Part shown: piece after piece, positions 38,156 through 50,078 of the stretch | Layout: each line of letters begins with the position of its first letter | Position numbering within the stretch: position 1 is the first letter of the stretch | Source of the DNA: Sycon ciliatum | Lineage: Eukaryota > Porifera > Calcarea > Leucosolenida > Sycettidae | Direction of reading: 5' to 3' | Length of the DNA stretch: 64,000 nucleotides | Assembly: GCF_964019385.1 (NCBI RefSeq) | Contig: NC_088644.1 | Span: forward strand, 43,222,873 to 43,286,872 | The notes under the pieces: generated by a model | Told to the model about the DNA's origin: nothing | Database searches by the model: none | Seen by the model: the letters and a program-made list of their open reading frames with translations, nothing else | Made by a program: the position numbers and the translations under genes

Positions 38156-38199
38156 TGTAGACAGCAAGCTGTTTCGGCCATAAAGGCCTCATCAGTACA
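38156..38199 (-). ncRNA. hammerhead ribozyme motif B1
   Basis: CTGATGA, stem II GGCC-TTTAT-GGCC, GAAA, stem III CAGC-TT-GCTG, then TC and stem I (TGTA with TACA). All core positions of the hammerhead consensus are present. Confidence 0.88.
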
Positions 38200-38264
38200 G
38201 CTACGAGCTAAATAGGCCGAGCTACCAGCCGTGGTGCAAAGGAGGCACCACAGATATACTCAAT

Positions 38265-38310
38265 CTGCGGACAGAACTGTTTCGTCCTTTGTGGACTCGT
38301 CAGCCGGCAG
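38265..38310 (-). ncRNA. hammerhead ribozyme motif A3
   Basis: CTGACGA (the variable core position is C), stem II GTCC-ACAAA-GGAC and GAAA. Stem III is shortened (CAG-TT-CTG), ending in TC. Stem II differs from A1/A2 at paired positions yet still pairs, which is covariation. Stem I has a small insertion. Confidence 0.82.
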
Positions 38311-38540
38311 CACAGAGGAAATGAGGCCGAACCTGATAGCAATGGAAATAAAAATTTCCAATCAGGCCCGAACGTACCTTGCCAGAGTGCTCAAACTGAC
38401 AAGTCAGTGAGCTCTGCATAAAGCAAACAGCAAAGGCACTACCCCACGCAATAGTGCTCAACTGCTATATATATATATATATACCCAATGCTATGCAAGG
38501 GTGCTCAACTGCTACAAGATATATACACTCAATTTGCATA

Positions 38541-38925
38541 TACCGTAAAATCCCGCCAGAGCGCCCCTACCTCCTCGACGCTTCAGGTGGGGAGGGGCGG
38601 ATGGGCGAGTCCTACTTGCCGCATTCAGTGCTACATGAAAAAGAACTCACCCTACAAAAACTGTTCGTGCATCTCGTACACCGACCAAAGGTCAAGAGCC
38701 AGGAGTCGTACAGACCCGACAAAACGCAGGGTTTGTGCGATCCCTGGTCAAGAGGGTGGGCACTGTTGCGTACATTTCCAACGGGGTTGAGCACGCGTCT
38801 GCAGTACAGTACGGCATCACAGACTGCGACAGAGTCATACGAGGATACAATCAATCACGTCCCTGACAAGAAGTCAGGGAGGGGCGGATGGGAGAGACGG
38901 AGCGCTCTGGCGGGATTTTACGGTA
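38541..38925. mobile_element. 385-bp TACCGTAAAA MITE, copy 1
   Basis: Ends TACCGTAAAATCCCGCCAG and CTGGCGGGATTTTACGGTA, with terminal TA as probable target duplication. It is nearly identical to 39914-40298 over the same 385 bp. It is inserted inside the ribozyme cluster. Confidence 0.9.
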
Positions 38926-38945
38926 TATATATATATATACCCAAT

Positions 38946-38993
38946 GCTGTAGACAGCAAGCTGTTTCGGCCATAAATGCCTCATCAGTACAGC
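38946..38993 (-). ncRNA. hammerhead ribozyme motif B2
   Basis: CTGATGA, stem II with three pairs and one mismatch, GAAA, stem III CAGC-TT-GCTG, TC, and a six-pair stem I (GCTGTA with TACAGC). It is a diverged sister of B1. Confidence 0.83.
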
Positions 38994-39469
38994 TACGAGC
39001 TAAATAGGCCGAGCTACCAGCCATGGTGCAAAGAAGGCACCACAGACATTAAGATGGCTCGTCGCTCTAGCGCCAGAGCGCTCAAACTACAAAAAGTATA
39101 TATATATAACGCACCGAAAATTTCAGTACTAGTACATGTACATACTTGGACAACAGGTTTAGCGAAAATTTCCCTCCACCGAACCACCGATTTTGGAGAA
39201 TACCGACAATATTGCACCACCGAAAATTTCTGCTTTTACAGTAGTCGACGCTGGACGACTTGGCGCATGGAACCGGGCATTCCCCATACTGCCCATAGCT
39301 CAGAACCAGGAAGTGCTCCTTGCTCATCAGTTTTGATCAGGGAGTCGTATAATTGATGATTAGTTTATATCGCACGAATTGCAAATATAACAAAAAGAAG
39401 AAAAAAGAATCCAATGATGAAAACGTGTAGATTGGCATGGCATCATCATGATCATCGACAGTGCCGGGG

Positions 39470-40345
39470 TCAATGGCAAGAATAGACGTCTGCAGGGCCT
39501 TCCGGCCGGCTATCAAAATAGTGAATTCTACTACTACCGTAAAGTACCATTGATCCCGCCGCCCCCTCTCTAATTCCCGCCCCCTCTCTAATTCCCGCCC
39601 CCTCTCTAATTCCCGCCCCCTCTCTAATTCCCGCCCGCCTGTCAATTTTCTACCTGTGAAGCGATTTCGACGTATACAACGGAATACGATGTTGAACCGA
39701 CGCTTGCACTGCTGTACACGATATGTGCCAATCCATGATGAAAATGTGCACACTCCAGCACACCGAGTCTAATCCTCGACGTTGTTTTACACCGTACTGT
39801 ACTTCACAGCCTTGATCTAATTCCCGCCCCCTACCGAAAACCAGCTGGGAAGCGACACCGCGTGGGGGGGGGGGGGGATCAACGGTATTTTACGGTACTA
39901 CTACTACTACTACTACCGTAAAATCCCGCCAGAGCGTCTCCACCTCCTCGACGCTTCGAGTGGGGAGGGGCGGATGGGCGAGTCCTACTTGCCGCATTCA
40001 GTGCTACATGAAAAAGTACTCACCCTACGAAAACTGTTCGTGCATCTCGTACACCGACCAAAGGTCAAGAGCCAGGAGTCGTACAGACCCGACAAAACGC
40101 AGGGTTTGTGCGATCCCTGGACAAGAGGGTGGGCACTGTTGCGTACATTTCCAACGGGGTTGAGCACGCGTCTGCAGTGCAGTACGGCATCACAGACTGC
40201 GACAGAGTCATACGAGGATACAATCAATCACGTCCCTGACAAGAAGTCAGGGAGGGGCGGATGGGAGAGACGGGGCGCTCTGGCGGTATTTTACGGTACT
40301 ACAACTACTACTACTACTACTACTACAACTACTACTACATACATG
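39470..40345. mobile_element. short retroposon with two MITEs inside its (CTA)n tail
   Basis: The retroposon 3' end (GTCTGCAGGGCCTTCC, TATCAAAATAGTGAATTC) leads into CTA repeats. These are interrupted by one MITE (39535-39897, ends TACCGTAAAGTACC and GGTATTTTACGGTA) and then by a second (39914-40298). CTA units continue to about 40337. Related retroposon ends occur near 2235 and 50150. The first MITE contains an 18-bp tandem repeat (TCTAATTCCCGCCCCCTC, about 39560-39640). Confidence 0.82.
39914..40298. mobile_element. 385-bp TACCGTAAAA MITE, copy 2
   Basis: Same length and sequence, apart from a few substitutions, as the element at 38541. The high identity suggests recent movement. Confidence 0.9.
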
Positions 40346-40349
40346 TAGT

Positions 40350-40633
40350 TAGACATGGTTAGCATGTTACCGTTCATGCTAAACTAAAGTCCAACGGTAC
40401 TCATACCCAGCACCCAAAATACCGTTGGTTTGGTAGCGTTTCAACGATAGAAGGCTCTGTTTACCGGCACAACGAAACGGTATACGATTCCAACTACTGA
40501 GGCCGGGTGACATCACACGCCAATAGTTGTGTCAGAAACCGAAATGCTAACCATGACTTGAAAATGATGCAAAAAAAACAGTACAGGGCGACGGTCGAAG
40601 TTAGCGTGAACGTTAAAATGCTAACCATGTCTC
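40350..40633. mobile_element. MITE with AGACATGGTTAGCAT ends
   Basis: Left end TAGACATGGTTAGCATGTTA and right end TTAAAATGCTAACCATGTCT are inverted repeats extending inward (CGTTCATGCTAA with TTAGCGTGAACG). Confidence 0.72.
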
Positions 40634-40795
40634 ATGCCGCGGTTGAACCCCCCCCCCCCCCCCCCCCCAATCGAAGCACCGTTGGCTAAGGGTACGTTCG
40701 TTTATCCTCTGCCACAATCTCCAAAATTTGGAAGAGCATTTTTTATTCACTGGTTTAGGGAAATACGTTATTGTTATTATTATAAATTTTATGGG

Positions 40796-40921
40796 TTAAT
40801 GCATCGTAGGGAGGGCCTTATGGCTTGTTAGTGCCCGACAGGTTAGCCTGAGGGACGTAGGCCCGAGGGCAAACCTGAAGGGCACAAACAAGCCATAAGG
40901 CCCTCCCTGCCATGCACTAAC
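40796..40921. repeat. foldback repeat
   Basis: Arms containing GGGAGGGCCTTATGGCTTGT and ACAAGCCATAAGGCCCTCCC face each other around a short spacer. Confidence 0.8.
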
Positions 40922-41180
40922 TATTAATTTTTAGAACGAGGTTTCATGCATTATCTCACTTGCATTATGCTTACCTGCTTGTGTACCCTTATACAGACTG
41001 TAATGTGTAGTTGTGTGGTGTGTGCAGAGAGAATAGGTGTGGTAACTCAGCACCAATGAGGACTACTAAAAGGAGAATAGAAGAAAATGAAATGCTGGGC
41101 TCTTATTGCGAGCTTCATTCTAATTCATAGCTCAGTTGTGGAGCTATTTAGGGACTTCGAGAGCCCCTTTTCGATACTAG

Positions 41181-41378
41181 TACAGTCGTCCCTCTCTAAT
41201 CCAGCACTTTATAACTGATTGAACCAGCACCCTCCATAAACCAGCACAATTTTCAGTAGCCAAAATGTCCTCTTCATGCACATTGCAGCTGTTAATCCGA
41301 TTTGTTATTCCAGCACCCTCCCTAATCCAGCAGATTTTCCGTGGCACAAATGCTGCCGGATTATAGAGGACCACTGTA
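41181..41378. mobile_element. Tigger/pogo-like MITE, family 2, compact copy
   Basis: Element 41183-41376 has the ends CAGTCGTCCCTCTCTAATCC and GGATTATAGAGGACCACTG and TA on both sides. It contains a single CAGCACCCTCCCTAATC unit, the one that is amplified about 41 times in the sister element at 60252. Confidence 0.85.
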
Positions 41379-41594
41379 ATGACTTCGGTTGTATAGGGTT
41401 CCGCAAGCTGTTGGCAAAGGAAAATCGTACAGATGAAAGAGTACGGGAGGCAAAAACCGTACACACTTCTGAAATGCGTATCTTTTCGTAGTACACCGTG
41501 CATTTTATGCAGAGTACGAGTTCATTATCTGCACCGTACTATAATGCGTACAGGGAGTTGTACGCACCTGTTAAGAGTATATTCTGCGGCCTAT

Positions 41595-42391
41595 TAAAGG
41601 GGTCTATTATATGTGCAACTCCAGCCCGGGCTGGAGCTAGCGGGCCAGCCCGCCGAAAGTGTTTACATGTGCACGGCCGGGCTGGTCGCTAGCCCGCAGT
41701 GAGTTTATATGCGCTGAGCACACGCCAGCCCGTTGTGAGTATGCAACGAACACACTACAAGTACGATTGTAGTGTGCTGCCCCGGGCTGAAACGCAGGGC
41801 TGCAAGCCATACTCCTGTTATAAACCTAAACACTTTTTTTCTCACACAATGTATTCTTCTGCTGATTTCTTTTCGCGCTGTGGCACATGCTTGGTGTGTT
41901 GTATCATCTCGTTTCTTTTTCCTGTTTTCACATTTTACTTGTCCATATCAAAGCGTTTTGCAAGTGGTTCCCCTTCCATTGTAAAATACAATCATGCATG
42001 TCGACAAATAAACAGTGCTCACGGCACGTCCTTCTTGTTGCTGCACAAAAAGCTTCATAGATGTTCAAGACAATATCGGGAATCCTCTTTATAACTTCCC
42101 TCAAAAGGTAAAAGTACCTATTTTTTAGTATGAACACAGTGTCGACCCCATAATAATACAACTCTGGCCCGGCCGGGCTGGTCTGTTTATATGTGCTTTT
42201 TCTGGCCCGCCTAGCCGGGATTCCGGGTGCCTCGAGGCGGGATCCCACCTTGCCGGGCCAGCCCGCTTGCCATGTAAACGCACAACATGTTTTGTGTGGA
42301 TTTGCGTACAACCCCGAGATCCCGTTGCCTGGTGGGCTGGCCCGCCTGTCGACCAGCGCGGGCTGAAGCTGCACATATAATCACCCCCTAA
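41595..42391. mobile_element. Harbinger-like MITE with TAA target duplication
   Basis: Ends AGGGGTCTATTATATGTGC and GCACATATAATCACCCCC, with further paired GCCCGGGCTGG-type words inside. TAA lies at 41595-41597 and 42389-42391. Confidence 0.75.
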
Positions 42392-42397
42392 GAGAAA

Positions 42398-42725
42398 TTT
42401 CAACCCGGGTCGAGTTCAGCCTGGGTTGAAAGTCTGTACGATAGACAAAATAGGGGAGCGTTTACATGAAGACAGTTGACCCAGGTCAAATACTGATATG
42501 CCGCCAAAAGTCCACTTCTAGAGTCCTGTTTGGTCACGTGAATACTTTCCCACGAAATTTGCATGTGCAGTGCTGTTCAAACCTGGCGCGAGATACGCAC
42601 AGAAGTACGTTTGTACGATTTTCAACCCGGGTCAAGCGCAATGCGTCATGTAAACGCGCCAATCATTTTGTGTACATGGCGGGTTGAAATCTGACCCGGG
42701 TTGAAACCCCTCATGTAAACACAGC
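42398..42725. mobile_element. probable MITE with TTCAACCCGGGTC ends
   Basis: TTTCAACCCGGGTC near 42399 and GACCCGGGTTGAAA near 42692 form inverted ends. Internal TCAACCCGGG words add to the symmetry. The exact boundaries are unclear. Confidence 0.5.
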
Positions 42726-43627
42726 CTAATCCAAGGCCCTCGACGCGTCATCAAAGAGTAGTAAAATTACGATTGAGCGGGCTTTAAACTCTGATAAGGC
42801 CCTTGGCTGGAACGTCACTGATTGGTCGTCTCCTGGACAACGAGACAGACCTCGTTCTAATACAAGTTAAAAAGTCGGCGTGGAGACAAGAAACCTAGTA
42901 TCGATGAAAGTAAAGTGAGCACACTCATACCACAGGAACAATGGAACGATATTTTATAATTTGACCGGCGTCTTCATGTGATAATCATCAGAAATCATCA
43001 TCACACTTAGAGTTGGACAACAAAGGAAAGATATTTATGGCACCATAAAGTCACAGTGAACATTATCAGATCTAAAACTAATACAAGAAACACTAATTAT
43101 CTACCTAACACTGAAATTCTCCGTGAAGTCCAAATTTGAAATAATGCACTAATTATCTAATCTCTAATATTCTAAAGCTAGCACTACTGTCAGCTTTGCG
43201 TATAACGACACTCGGCGGGGCATCAGAAAAGTGTCAAAAATTTGGTTGCCAAGGGCACTCGCACACGGGGTCAGGAATTCTTGAACAGCGACAAGAAAAG
43301 CAAGAAATTCAGCCAAATTTTGGGAGCAAAGGGAAAAATGGATCTGTCGAATTCGCCTTTGAGAGGTGGCCTGTTGACCAAAATGGCAAATCCCAATCCG
43401 CGTGACCTGAATCCGGATTCGTACAATCGGACAGGTCTGAATTTGGCAAATCCAGGGCCCACAGGTTTGCGCAATCGAACATGCCCTTTGCAACTCAAGT
43501 CGACAGTGCCCGCTAGACATGGTAGAGAGACGTGCCTCGGTGTACATGTATCTGAGGTGTCATGATAAGAGACGTTTGACGGCCAGTGTACACATGCCTG
43601 ATTTACTGGCCAAGTGCGAGTGACTAC

Positions 43628-43916
43628 AAGGGGGGGGGGGGGGGGGCATGGGAAACACATACCCGTATCCCATTTTTCCACGTTCCAATATTGTCTTGCC
43701 ATGCTAAATGCTACGTATGGGGCGAATCTCCGACTTAGCCACAGACAAATGTGCCTTTATGAACCACCTAATACAGCAATAGTGACTTTCGACCACAGTT
43801 TCGCTGAATTGCATGAAAACACGAAAATCGGAAAATGAGTAGGAGGGGGGGGGGGCACTTTTTCAGTCACAGGGGGGGGGGCACTTTTTCAGTCACAGGG
43901 GGGGGGGGGGGGGGGC
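43628..43916. repeat. poly-G runs
   Basis: G homopolymers at 43631-43647, 43845-43855, 43872-43880 and 43899-43915. The last two are separated by a repeated GCACTTTTTCAGTCACAG. Confidence 0.9.
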
Positions 43917-44095
43917 TGCCTTTAATTTATAATAAAACCCTGGATATGCTGTATGGATTCTGATGGAGAGAAACCAGATCAGTGAGCTGGAGAAACAAGA
44001 AACTCGCGGCCCAACTCCAGTGTGGGACGAAGGAAAAATGGGAATGAGAACACAAACTGTGACGTGTAGATCAGCTAGCATGCATACTTTGAAGA

Positions 44096-44519
44096 CTAGA
44101 AAATAGGGCTCAAACGGTCACGGTTTTACCCCTGACGATTAACTGCTAAGCTAACGGTCGGTTAACCGGTTATAACCTATAAGCCACGGCAATCCTGCGG
44201 ACTCTTTTTTAACCGTATATTTGACTATACTCATTCAAAAAATGTACCCTGTTCAGTACAACGCGCACTTGTGCATTCTCTTGCATGCTCATTCATACAT
44301 ACTCTCACAGCAAGTGACCAGATATGACCGAGTTGACAGCCCAGAAATTGCGTACCCGTGCGACAGCCCGCGAAAGTGCACACTTTGCAACGACCTGATA
44401 CTTGAAAAATTGACTGAAAAGTTACTGCGCAACCGTTATCTTTATCGGTTAACCGTTAATTCTTCGTAACCGGTCTGAAACCGGTTAATCGGACTAATCG
44501 TTTGAGCCCTACTAGAAAA
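44096..44519. mobile_element. hAT MITE with perfect 8-bp target duplication
   Basis: Element 44104-44511 (408 bp) has the ends TAGGGCTCAAACG and CGTTTGAGCCCTA. It is flanked by CTAGAAAA on both sides (44096-44103 and 44512-44519). Inside, GGTTAACCGGTTATAACC-like words recur. Confidence 0.92.
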
Positions 44520-44728
44520 CCTCCGATGCAAATTATTGATCTCCGCTCATGATATTGACATGATGCTCAAGCGTCGTGACAGCCACGAGGTCATGTATCA
44601 AGCCGGTATTACCTGAATGCGAACGGGTACGTGGTGCTAAACACATGATGTGCCGCATTCGGGTCAGAATTTCACCTGCCACAACGTCACATGTAAACTG
44701 TTCAAGTCTGTGTTGGTCTGGACTTCAC

Positions 44729-44731
44729 AGA

Positions 44732-44774
<43 letters not shown>

Positions 44775-44775
44775 G
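44729..44775. repeat. (GTT)n microsatellite
   Basis: About 15 GTT units, followed by an A/T-rich stretch. Confidence 0.93.
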
Positions 44776-45354
44776 ATTTTATTTTAATTCGCAGTGACCA
44801 AACGAGCAGAGGTGCTCAATAGCAAGGAAGCGAATGAAGGTGCCAAGAAGCACGAGGAGACTTAAAAAAGCAGGAAATATTAGATAATGCCATTAATGGG
44901 GAAGGGTAGGTGGAGTCCGGTCCGAGTTGGACAATGAGAGCTCTGATGCCGAGGGGCAAACATTTAGGAGAGAAATATTTCAGAGGCCGGGGGATCGTCG
45001 AGTGCCATGAAAAGCAGCTGCCACCAGTAAGAAAGCTCAGAGTCTTGTATAAATGCTCACACAAGAGGCCGCCTTCCAGGCATAGGCGCAGAAGGCAGAG
45101 AGACAGACAGCCCAGCTAACAGAGTAATGGGCAGACCAGTGAAAATACAGACGCATCATGCGGCATGAGAGGAAGGCTAGAACACAAGGAAGGGGAAGGA
45201 GACAAACAGTACGACATCGCGGAGACACAGTCTGACAAGGAACGAGAAAGAGTTTGTGTGTGTGTGAGGTGATGCGAAAGACAGACAGACAGACAGAGAA
45301 AATGGTGGATGGACAGACAGATAAACAGAAAAAGAGATGCAACAATATGAGAGA

Positions 45355-45490
45355 GATGGATAGATAGATAGATAGATAGATAGAGAGAGAGATTGATTGA
45401 TAGAGAGATGAGAGAACGAGAGAGAAAGAGGGAGGTAGACAGAGACAGGGACAGGCTGGTAAGTAGAAATACAGACAGACAGACAGGCAG
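45355..45490. repeat. GATA/CAGA-type microsatellites
   Basis: GATA units (45358-45383), GAGA and CAGA units lie at the 3' end of the minus-strand LINE fragment. Confidence 0.85.
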
Positions 45491-45510
45491 CCTGGGAGAC
45501 AGAGAGATCA

Positions 45511-45997
45511 TGCTAGGGTGTGGGGAGTACAGTCCATGCGAAATTGACGGTATACAGACATCATCCGCAGCGCCGGTGGCAGGGCGTTCCAGCTAGAATA
45601 AGCACCACTGGAAGAGCAGCACGCTGCCCCAGCACGGCTGTGTGAGAGAGGCATGATCAGTCCCATGGGCTGCTGGTGCCGGGATTGCGACTTTGCCGAC
45701 CGAAACGGACAGATGCAGTGCCATTGACACAACGCCACACGAAGCAGAGCATCTTGTTGCGGAACAGTTCCTGTAGAGCATAATAGGGACGATGCAGCTA
45801 GGAGAGGGTGGTCTGATGCATGTGGAGGTTGGCCAAACGCAGCCCTGACAGCCCGCTTTTGAAGCTTCTGTAGTCGCTCCAGGTGATGTTGGCGGAGGGC
45901 AATCGAGAAGCAATTTGAGCCATACATGTACATGATGTCTGGCATGATCACAGCACGGAGAAATGTAATTCGACATCCAACTGCGGCGTGAGTTCAC
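45511..45997 (-). pseudogene. LINE reverse transcriptase C-terminal relic
   Basis: The minus-strand frame has HLERLQKLQKRAVRAAFG, then after decay WNALPPALRMMSVYRQF and a stop. This is the characteristic end of CR1/jockey-type non-LTR retrotransposon ORF2. The N-terminal side changes frame above about 45950. It is 5'-truncated and not functional. Confidence 0.72.
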
Positions 45998-48900
45998 GAG
46001 CTAGTCCCATATAGCTTCTCTGCAGCCAGCCTCCCAGTCCCACGAGGATCCGTCTTGTAGTCACTATCGGGCACCCTTTGGGCGAGTTGTAGTGGAAATA
46101 TTACTACTCTTGTGTCACTTTTGTGGAAATAGTGATGCCGTGTCCCCGTCAACATGTATATGATTCAGGGCGGTTACGGATATTTCAAAGCTACGGGCAG
46201 TACCCGGTCCCGGACTGCCCGGATAGACGAGGTATGGGGGGGGGGGGAGGGGATAGACGAGGTATGGGTGTACATGTCCTACAGTCCACATCCTCCGTGA
46301 CGGTGTATGCAAGCCTTGGCAGCACATCATAAGCAGTCGCAGGACACACAGTGTACTGCCATCTCATCATCAAAACACTTTCTCTGTCCTCTTATTGTTT
46401 GGCCATCTCATCATCATGATAACTCCATAGTAGTGCTCATGTCAGTTGCCGTCATGGTGTGGCTGAGTTTTGGAAATGTGCCAGGACATGTGCCGGGTGG
46501 CATTTAAGTCTCTACATTATAACTCGTAACGTACACATTACGTTGATTCAATAGCGGGGCGGGGGGCAGATCACCCGGCAAATTTCAAGCAAATAACCTA
46601 AACTTAAAGTGGAAGCAACCTTTTTCGTATGAGCTTCATCCCACACAGTGCAACTAGGGTGTTGGAAGATACCTTCAACCATTATCATACCTTCCATGAT
46701 CTACGAGGGTACATTGCATAATGGAGTGCCCATACCGCTTCTAAGCATGCCGTCTAGAAAGACTGGAGTGAGTTGTATTTACCTTTACTCTTCCTTCTCA
46801 GGTGGACTGTGCAGCTGCACCGGGCAGTATTGATCAAATACTATGATTACCTTTGAAGCCCTTGCCACTGAGGAGCGGTGGTGCTCTGGGCTGATTGGTG
46901 AGTTGACTGTGAGCAGTGTTATCACTTGACTTGCTGGAACGTCACTGATTGGTCGTCTCCTGGTGTCAACATGGTTTACGTTAAAGGCAATCAGCTATGC
47001 ACCCAGTACTGTAAGTCAACAAATATTCGGCGCGTCTTTAATTTCGGCTATTTTCGACCTGGTCATGTTTGGCCGAAAAATTTGTTGCGGCCGAAATTTT
47101 GTTTTGCAAGGTTCAGTGCGACACTGTATACAGGCGAGCGGTACGAGTACAGGCGGAACATTTCGGCCGAAATGGGTTTTAGCCCTAGGAGGCCGGAATT
47201 TGAACGGGCCGAAAATTTGTCAACTTTATGCGGCTCATACTCACTATTGAGCTGCTTGTGAGTAAAAAAAAGTAAAACGAAGTAAAGGTCGCACACCTGC
47301 TTCACTACCGGCTAAACAGCTGTGTTGAGAAACACAGCTGCGTGTACCCACCTATTAAATATGGCCGGAGCAAGCTGCCATGCAGAAAACCCACCTATAA
47401 AATATGGAACAAGCTGCCATGCAGAAAACATGGCGGCCGTGTTTGTGCGTAAGCACCCTGTATATAAGAATCCAGGATGTTGTAAACAGAACAGAGGCCA
47501 GCTGTGTGAATAGCATAGTGAGAGTTGACTTCCCTCCCAAACAGCAGAACACGCCAACTGATGTATAATTTCCGCGACATGCATGGTGCCCTCGCGTACG
47601 ATAAACTGACAGGGCAGGGCCGGCGCCACTGGTACGGCGTGGCCGTACCAGTTTCTACTAATTCCAGATTTCGCAGATTGTCAGTGTATGATCAATTGTG
47701 TCGAGGTACAGATAAGCTATCCTCGCTAGAGTCTCTCACCCATAAACTGTTCATCATGTCCTGTGAGGACTACTGAGCTAACTAGACTTAACTGTATACA
47801 TGCACATTACAGTCGATGTCATGTAATTACTAATTAGGCAAATTTGCCTGTTTGTTCTTCGACTCTAAATAAACAAACAAACAAAACAAAAAATTGTATC
47901 TGTTGCTAGCGTTACGTGTAGGTGGAACAACCAGATGTGATGCCGCACAGAGCAAGAGATGAATCCTCCCATGACACTGAAATAATTGGGCATGCGGAAA
48001 TTGTCGGCCCTGCAGCCGACCTGGGGCCGTACCACCCCAGCTTGGGAGCTGGCCCCGGGTTTGCAGGTGTTATGCCATTCAACTGCACACAGTGACTGGA
48101 CACCACTCCCCTAAATGTGAAACTTTGAATAAACCTCTATCACGATTCGGGACCTTTTAGAATCATGTCACTCCTCAAGTATCGCCGAAGTCGCCACGAA
48201 CCTCTTCCTCGTATAACGTCATGTATCGTGATGTAATCAACGTGACTGTCGAAAATTGACCAAACTGACTTGTGGGAATTGACATAGTTCCTCAACTTCC
48301 CTAGATCAACGTCAGAGACTTACTCCGTGTGTCGTACCGGGTCGGCAGTGGCACTCATGCTTCAGTGCTCCTTTTCAGAACGGTGTCCACTTAGATGACA
48401 TTGTTCCGGGCTGTAAACAGATTGGATAGTCTCACGCCACGCGCTATTGCACTTCCCGGTGTATTGGGGCTGTAGCAAGCTTGAAATTGAAGAGCGTCGG
48501 CTGAAGTATACAGTATCCCTTTATCCGGGCAGGTTGGATCATCGGGCACTGGCCCGAACTAACGTTAGGAGCTGCCGGTAACAGAGAACATACACACTGA
48601 GTGCTGCATGCAAGCAGACACTTGTTATGCCAACCAATAGTTTCTTCAGAAAGCGGTGGACATCACGCAACTGCATTATAAAGAAAAGGGGGTTTGTCAA
48701 CTGACAACCGCTCTATTTAGTTGCTATTCACTCTTGGCGCATGCGCTGGATGAAAATTCTTTCTGGGGTCTTTTTCACTGAAACTTAAACCGATGTTGTG
48801 AGTGGAGAGAGGCGAGAAAAGTGCGCAGTTGACGGATGTGCCTGGGTTATTTAGAGACATCCTGCAGGCAGGCATAGTGGGATGGTAGAACACAGAGGGT

Positions 48901-49329
48901 ACAGCGACGTCGATATGTATTATCGCCACTGTGCCAGGAATGAGACAGTGGCGACTGGCTGCGCATGCGCCAATCGCCACCGAGCGAACACGGCACAGCT
49001 GCAATTGTTGGCTGGAAGAGATCGTGCGACATTTCCACAGGTTTTTCTTAGGCTCTACCAAGGGCGCCATGGGAAAGTCGCTCACTGGCTACAACCATAG
49101 AGACGGCACGGTGAAACCTGAAGTATTCTGATGTTCAGTGATGGTTGCCTGAAAAATGTCGGCTTGTTTCAGGCAACGATGACCAAATCATACTGTCATG
49201 CGTCTGGCATAGCCTGCCTTCTAATAATAACACTGATGCTTTTCATGGAACACTTGGTCATACTGTACAGCTGTTTACAAATGCTTTGTACCATCTTCGG
49301 ATTGAGGTGCAACACACTCCTGCAGCTAA
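45998..49329. other. gene-poor stretch with repeats
   Basis: No supported gene. Seen: a short G-run with duplicated GATAGACGAGGTATGG (46214-46268); a 30-bp word ending ATTGGTCGTCTCCTGG at about 46932 that also occurs at about 42808; a GGCCGAAAATTTG/CAAATTTTCGGCC-type repeat region (47010-47230); a hairpin CAGCTGTGTT/AACACAGCTG (about 47318-47342); a local duplication of AAGCTGCCATGCAGAAAAC (47370-47430); and an A-rich retroposon-like tail at about 47865-47895. Confidence 0.45.
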
Positions 49330-49367
49330 TAGGGCTTGAAAGCGATGACGTCAAAACGCCCAGGGAG

Positions 49368-50034
49368 TACCGTAAAAGTCCGTAAATAAGTACCTGCCCG
49401 AAAGAAATACCGTAGAATCCCGCGGATAAGCCCATGCGCTTATCCGTTTCACAAGGACATTTCGGTGGGCTTATACAAGAACATGGGCTTATACGCAGAC
49501 ATGGGCTTATACGCTGACACCAACATTGTGCTATTGAAAAGTACCAAGGAAGTGAGAAGTACATTGCTGAAAGCCACTGTGCAAACAAAAACAACAGATG
49601 ATAGTGTTGAAATGTACAAAAAAACCCTACCATGCACTATGTACATGTACATGATACGACCAAGAGTCCATAATTTATGGACCCTTGGTACGAATTAGGC
49701 CCATGGGCTTGTACGACGAAGCCTAGTGATGTTCGAACTTTCCCTGGGCTTATACGCGGGATTCTACGGTACCCCAAGTTCATTCTTTTGGCTCTGTCTG
49801 TTGAAGTCAAGTCAAGCCCGATAAACATACTGCCCGAAATAAGTACCGGTACGGTGCGCACATGCAGCATGTACATCGACATGAAAACGACTTCTCCACT
49901 GCATACAAGTCAGGTCTGAAAGTAACACGTTAGTTAGTTCGTGCCCGAAAGTCAGTACCCGCCCGAAAGTTAGTACGGGGTGTGGTCACTAAATTCGAAA
50001 GTAAATACGTACTTATTTACGGACTTTTACGGTA
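49368..50034. mobile_element. TACCGTAAAAG MITE carrying a second MITE
   Basis: Outer ends TACCGTAAAAGTCCGTAAAT and ATTTACGGACTTTTACGGTA. Inner element 49408-49771 has the ends TACCGTAGAATCCCGCGG and CGCGGGATTCTACGGTA. Both belong to the TACCGTA-ended group found at 38.5, 39.5, 39.9 and 54.8 kb. Confidence 0.88.
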
Positions 50035-50078
50035 GTATGTTCAAGTCAGATTTCTACTTTTGAATCCACTAAGGTGTG

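Larger units (their letters stand above)
37831..39060 (-). repeat. hammerhead ribozyme repeat cluster, two unit types
   Basis: Two kinds of repeat alternate and are separated by AT dinucleotide tracts. Type A starts at 37831 and 38059 (head only the second time) and at 38258. Type B starts near 38147 and 38938. Each unit carries a hammerhead motif on the minus strand. The two first type A cleavage sites are 228 bp apart. A 385-bp MITE (38541-38925) interrupts the cluster. The units encode no protein. They resemble animal retrozymes or the terminal repeats of Penelope-like elements, which are known to carry such ribozymes. Confidence 0.8.
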
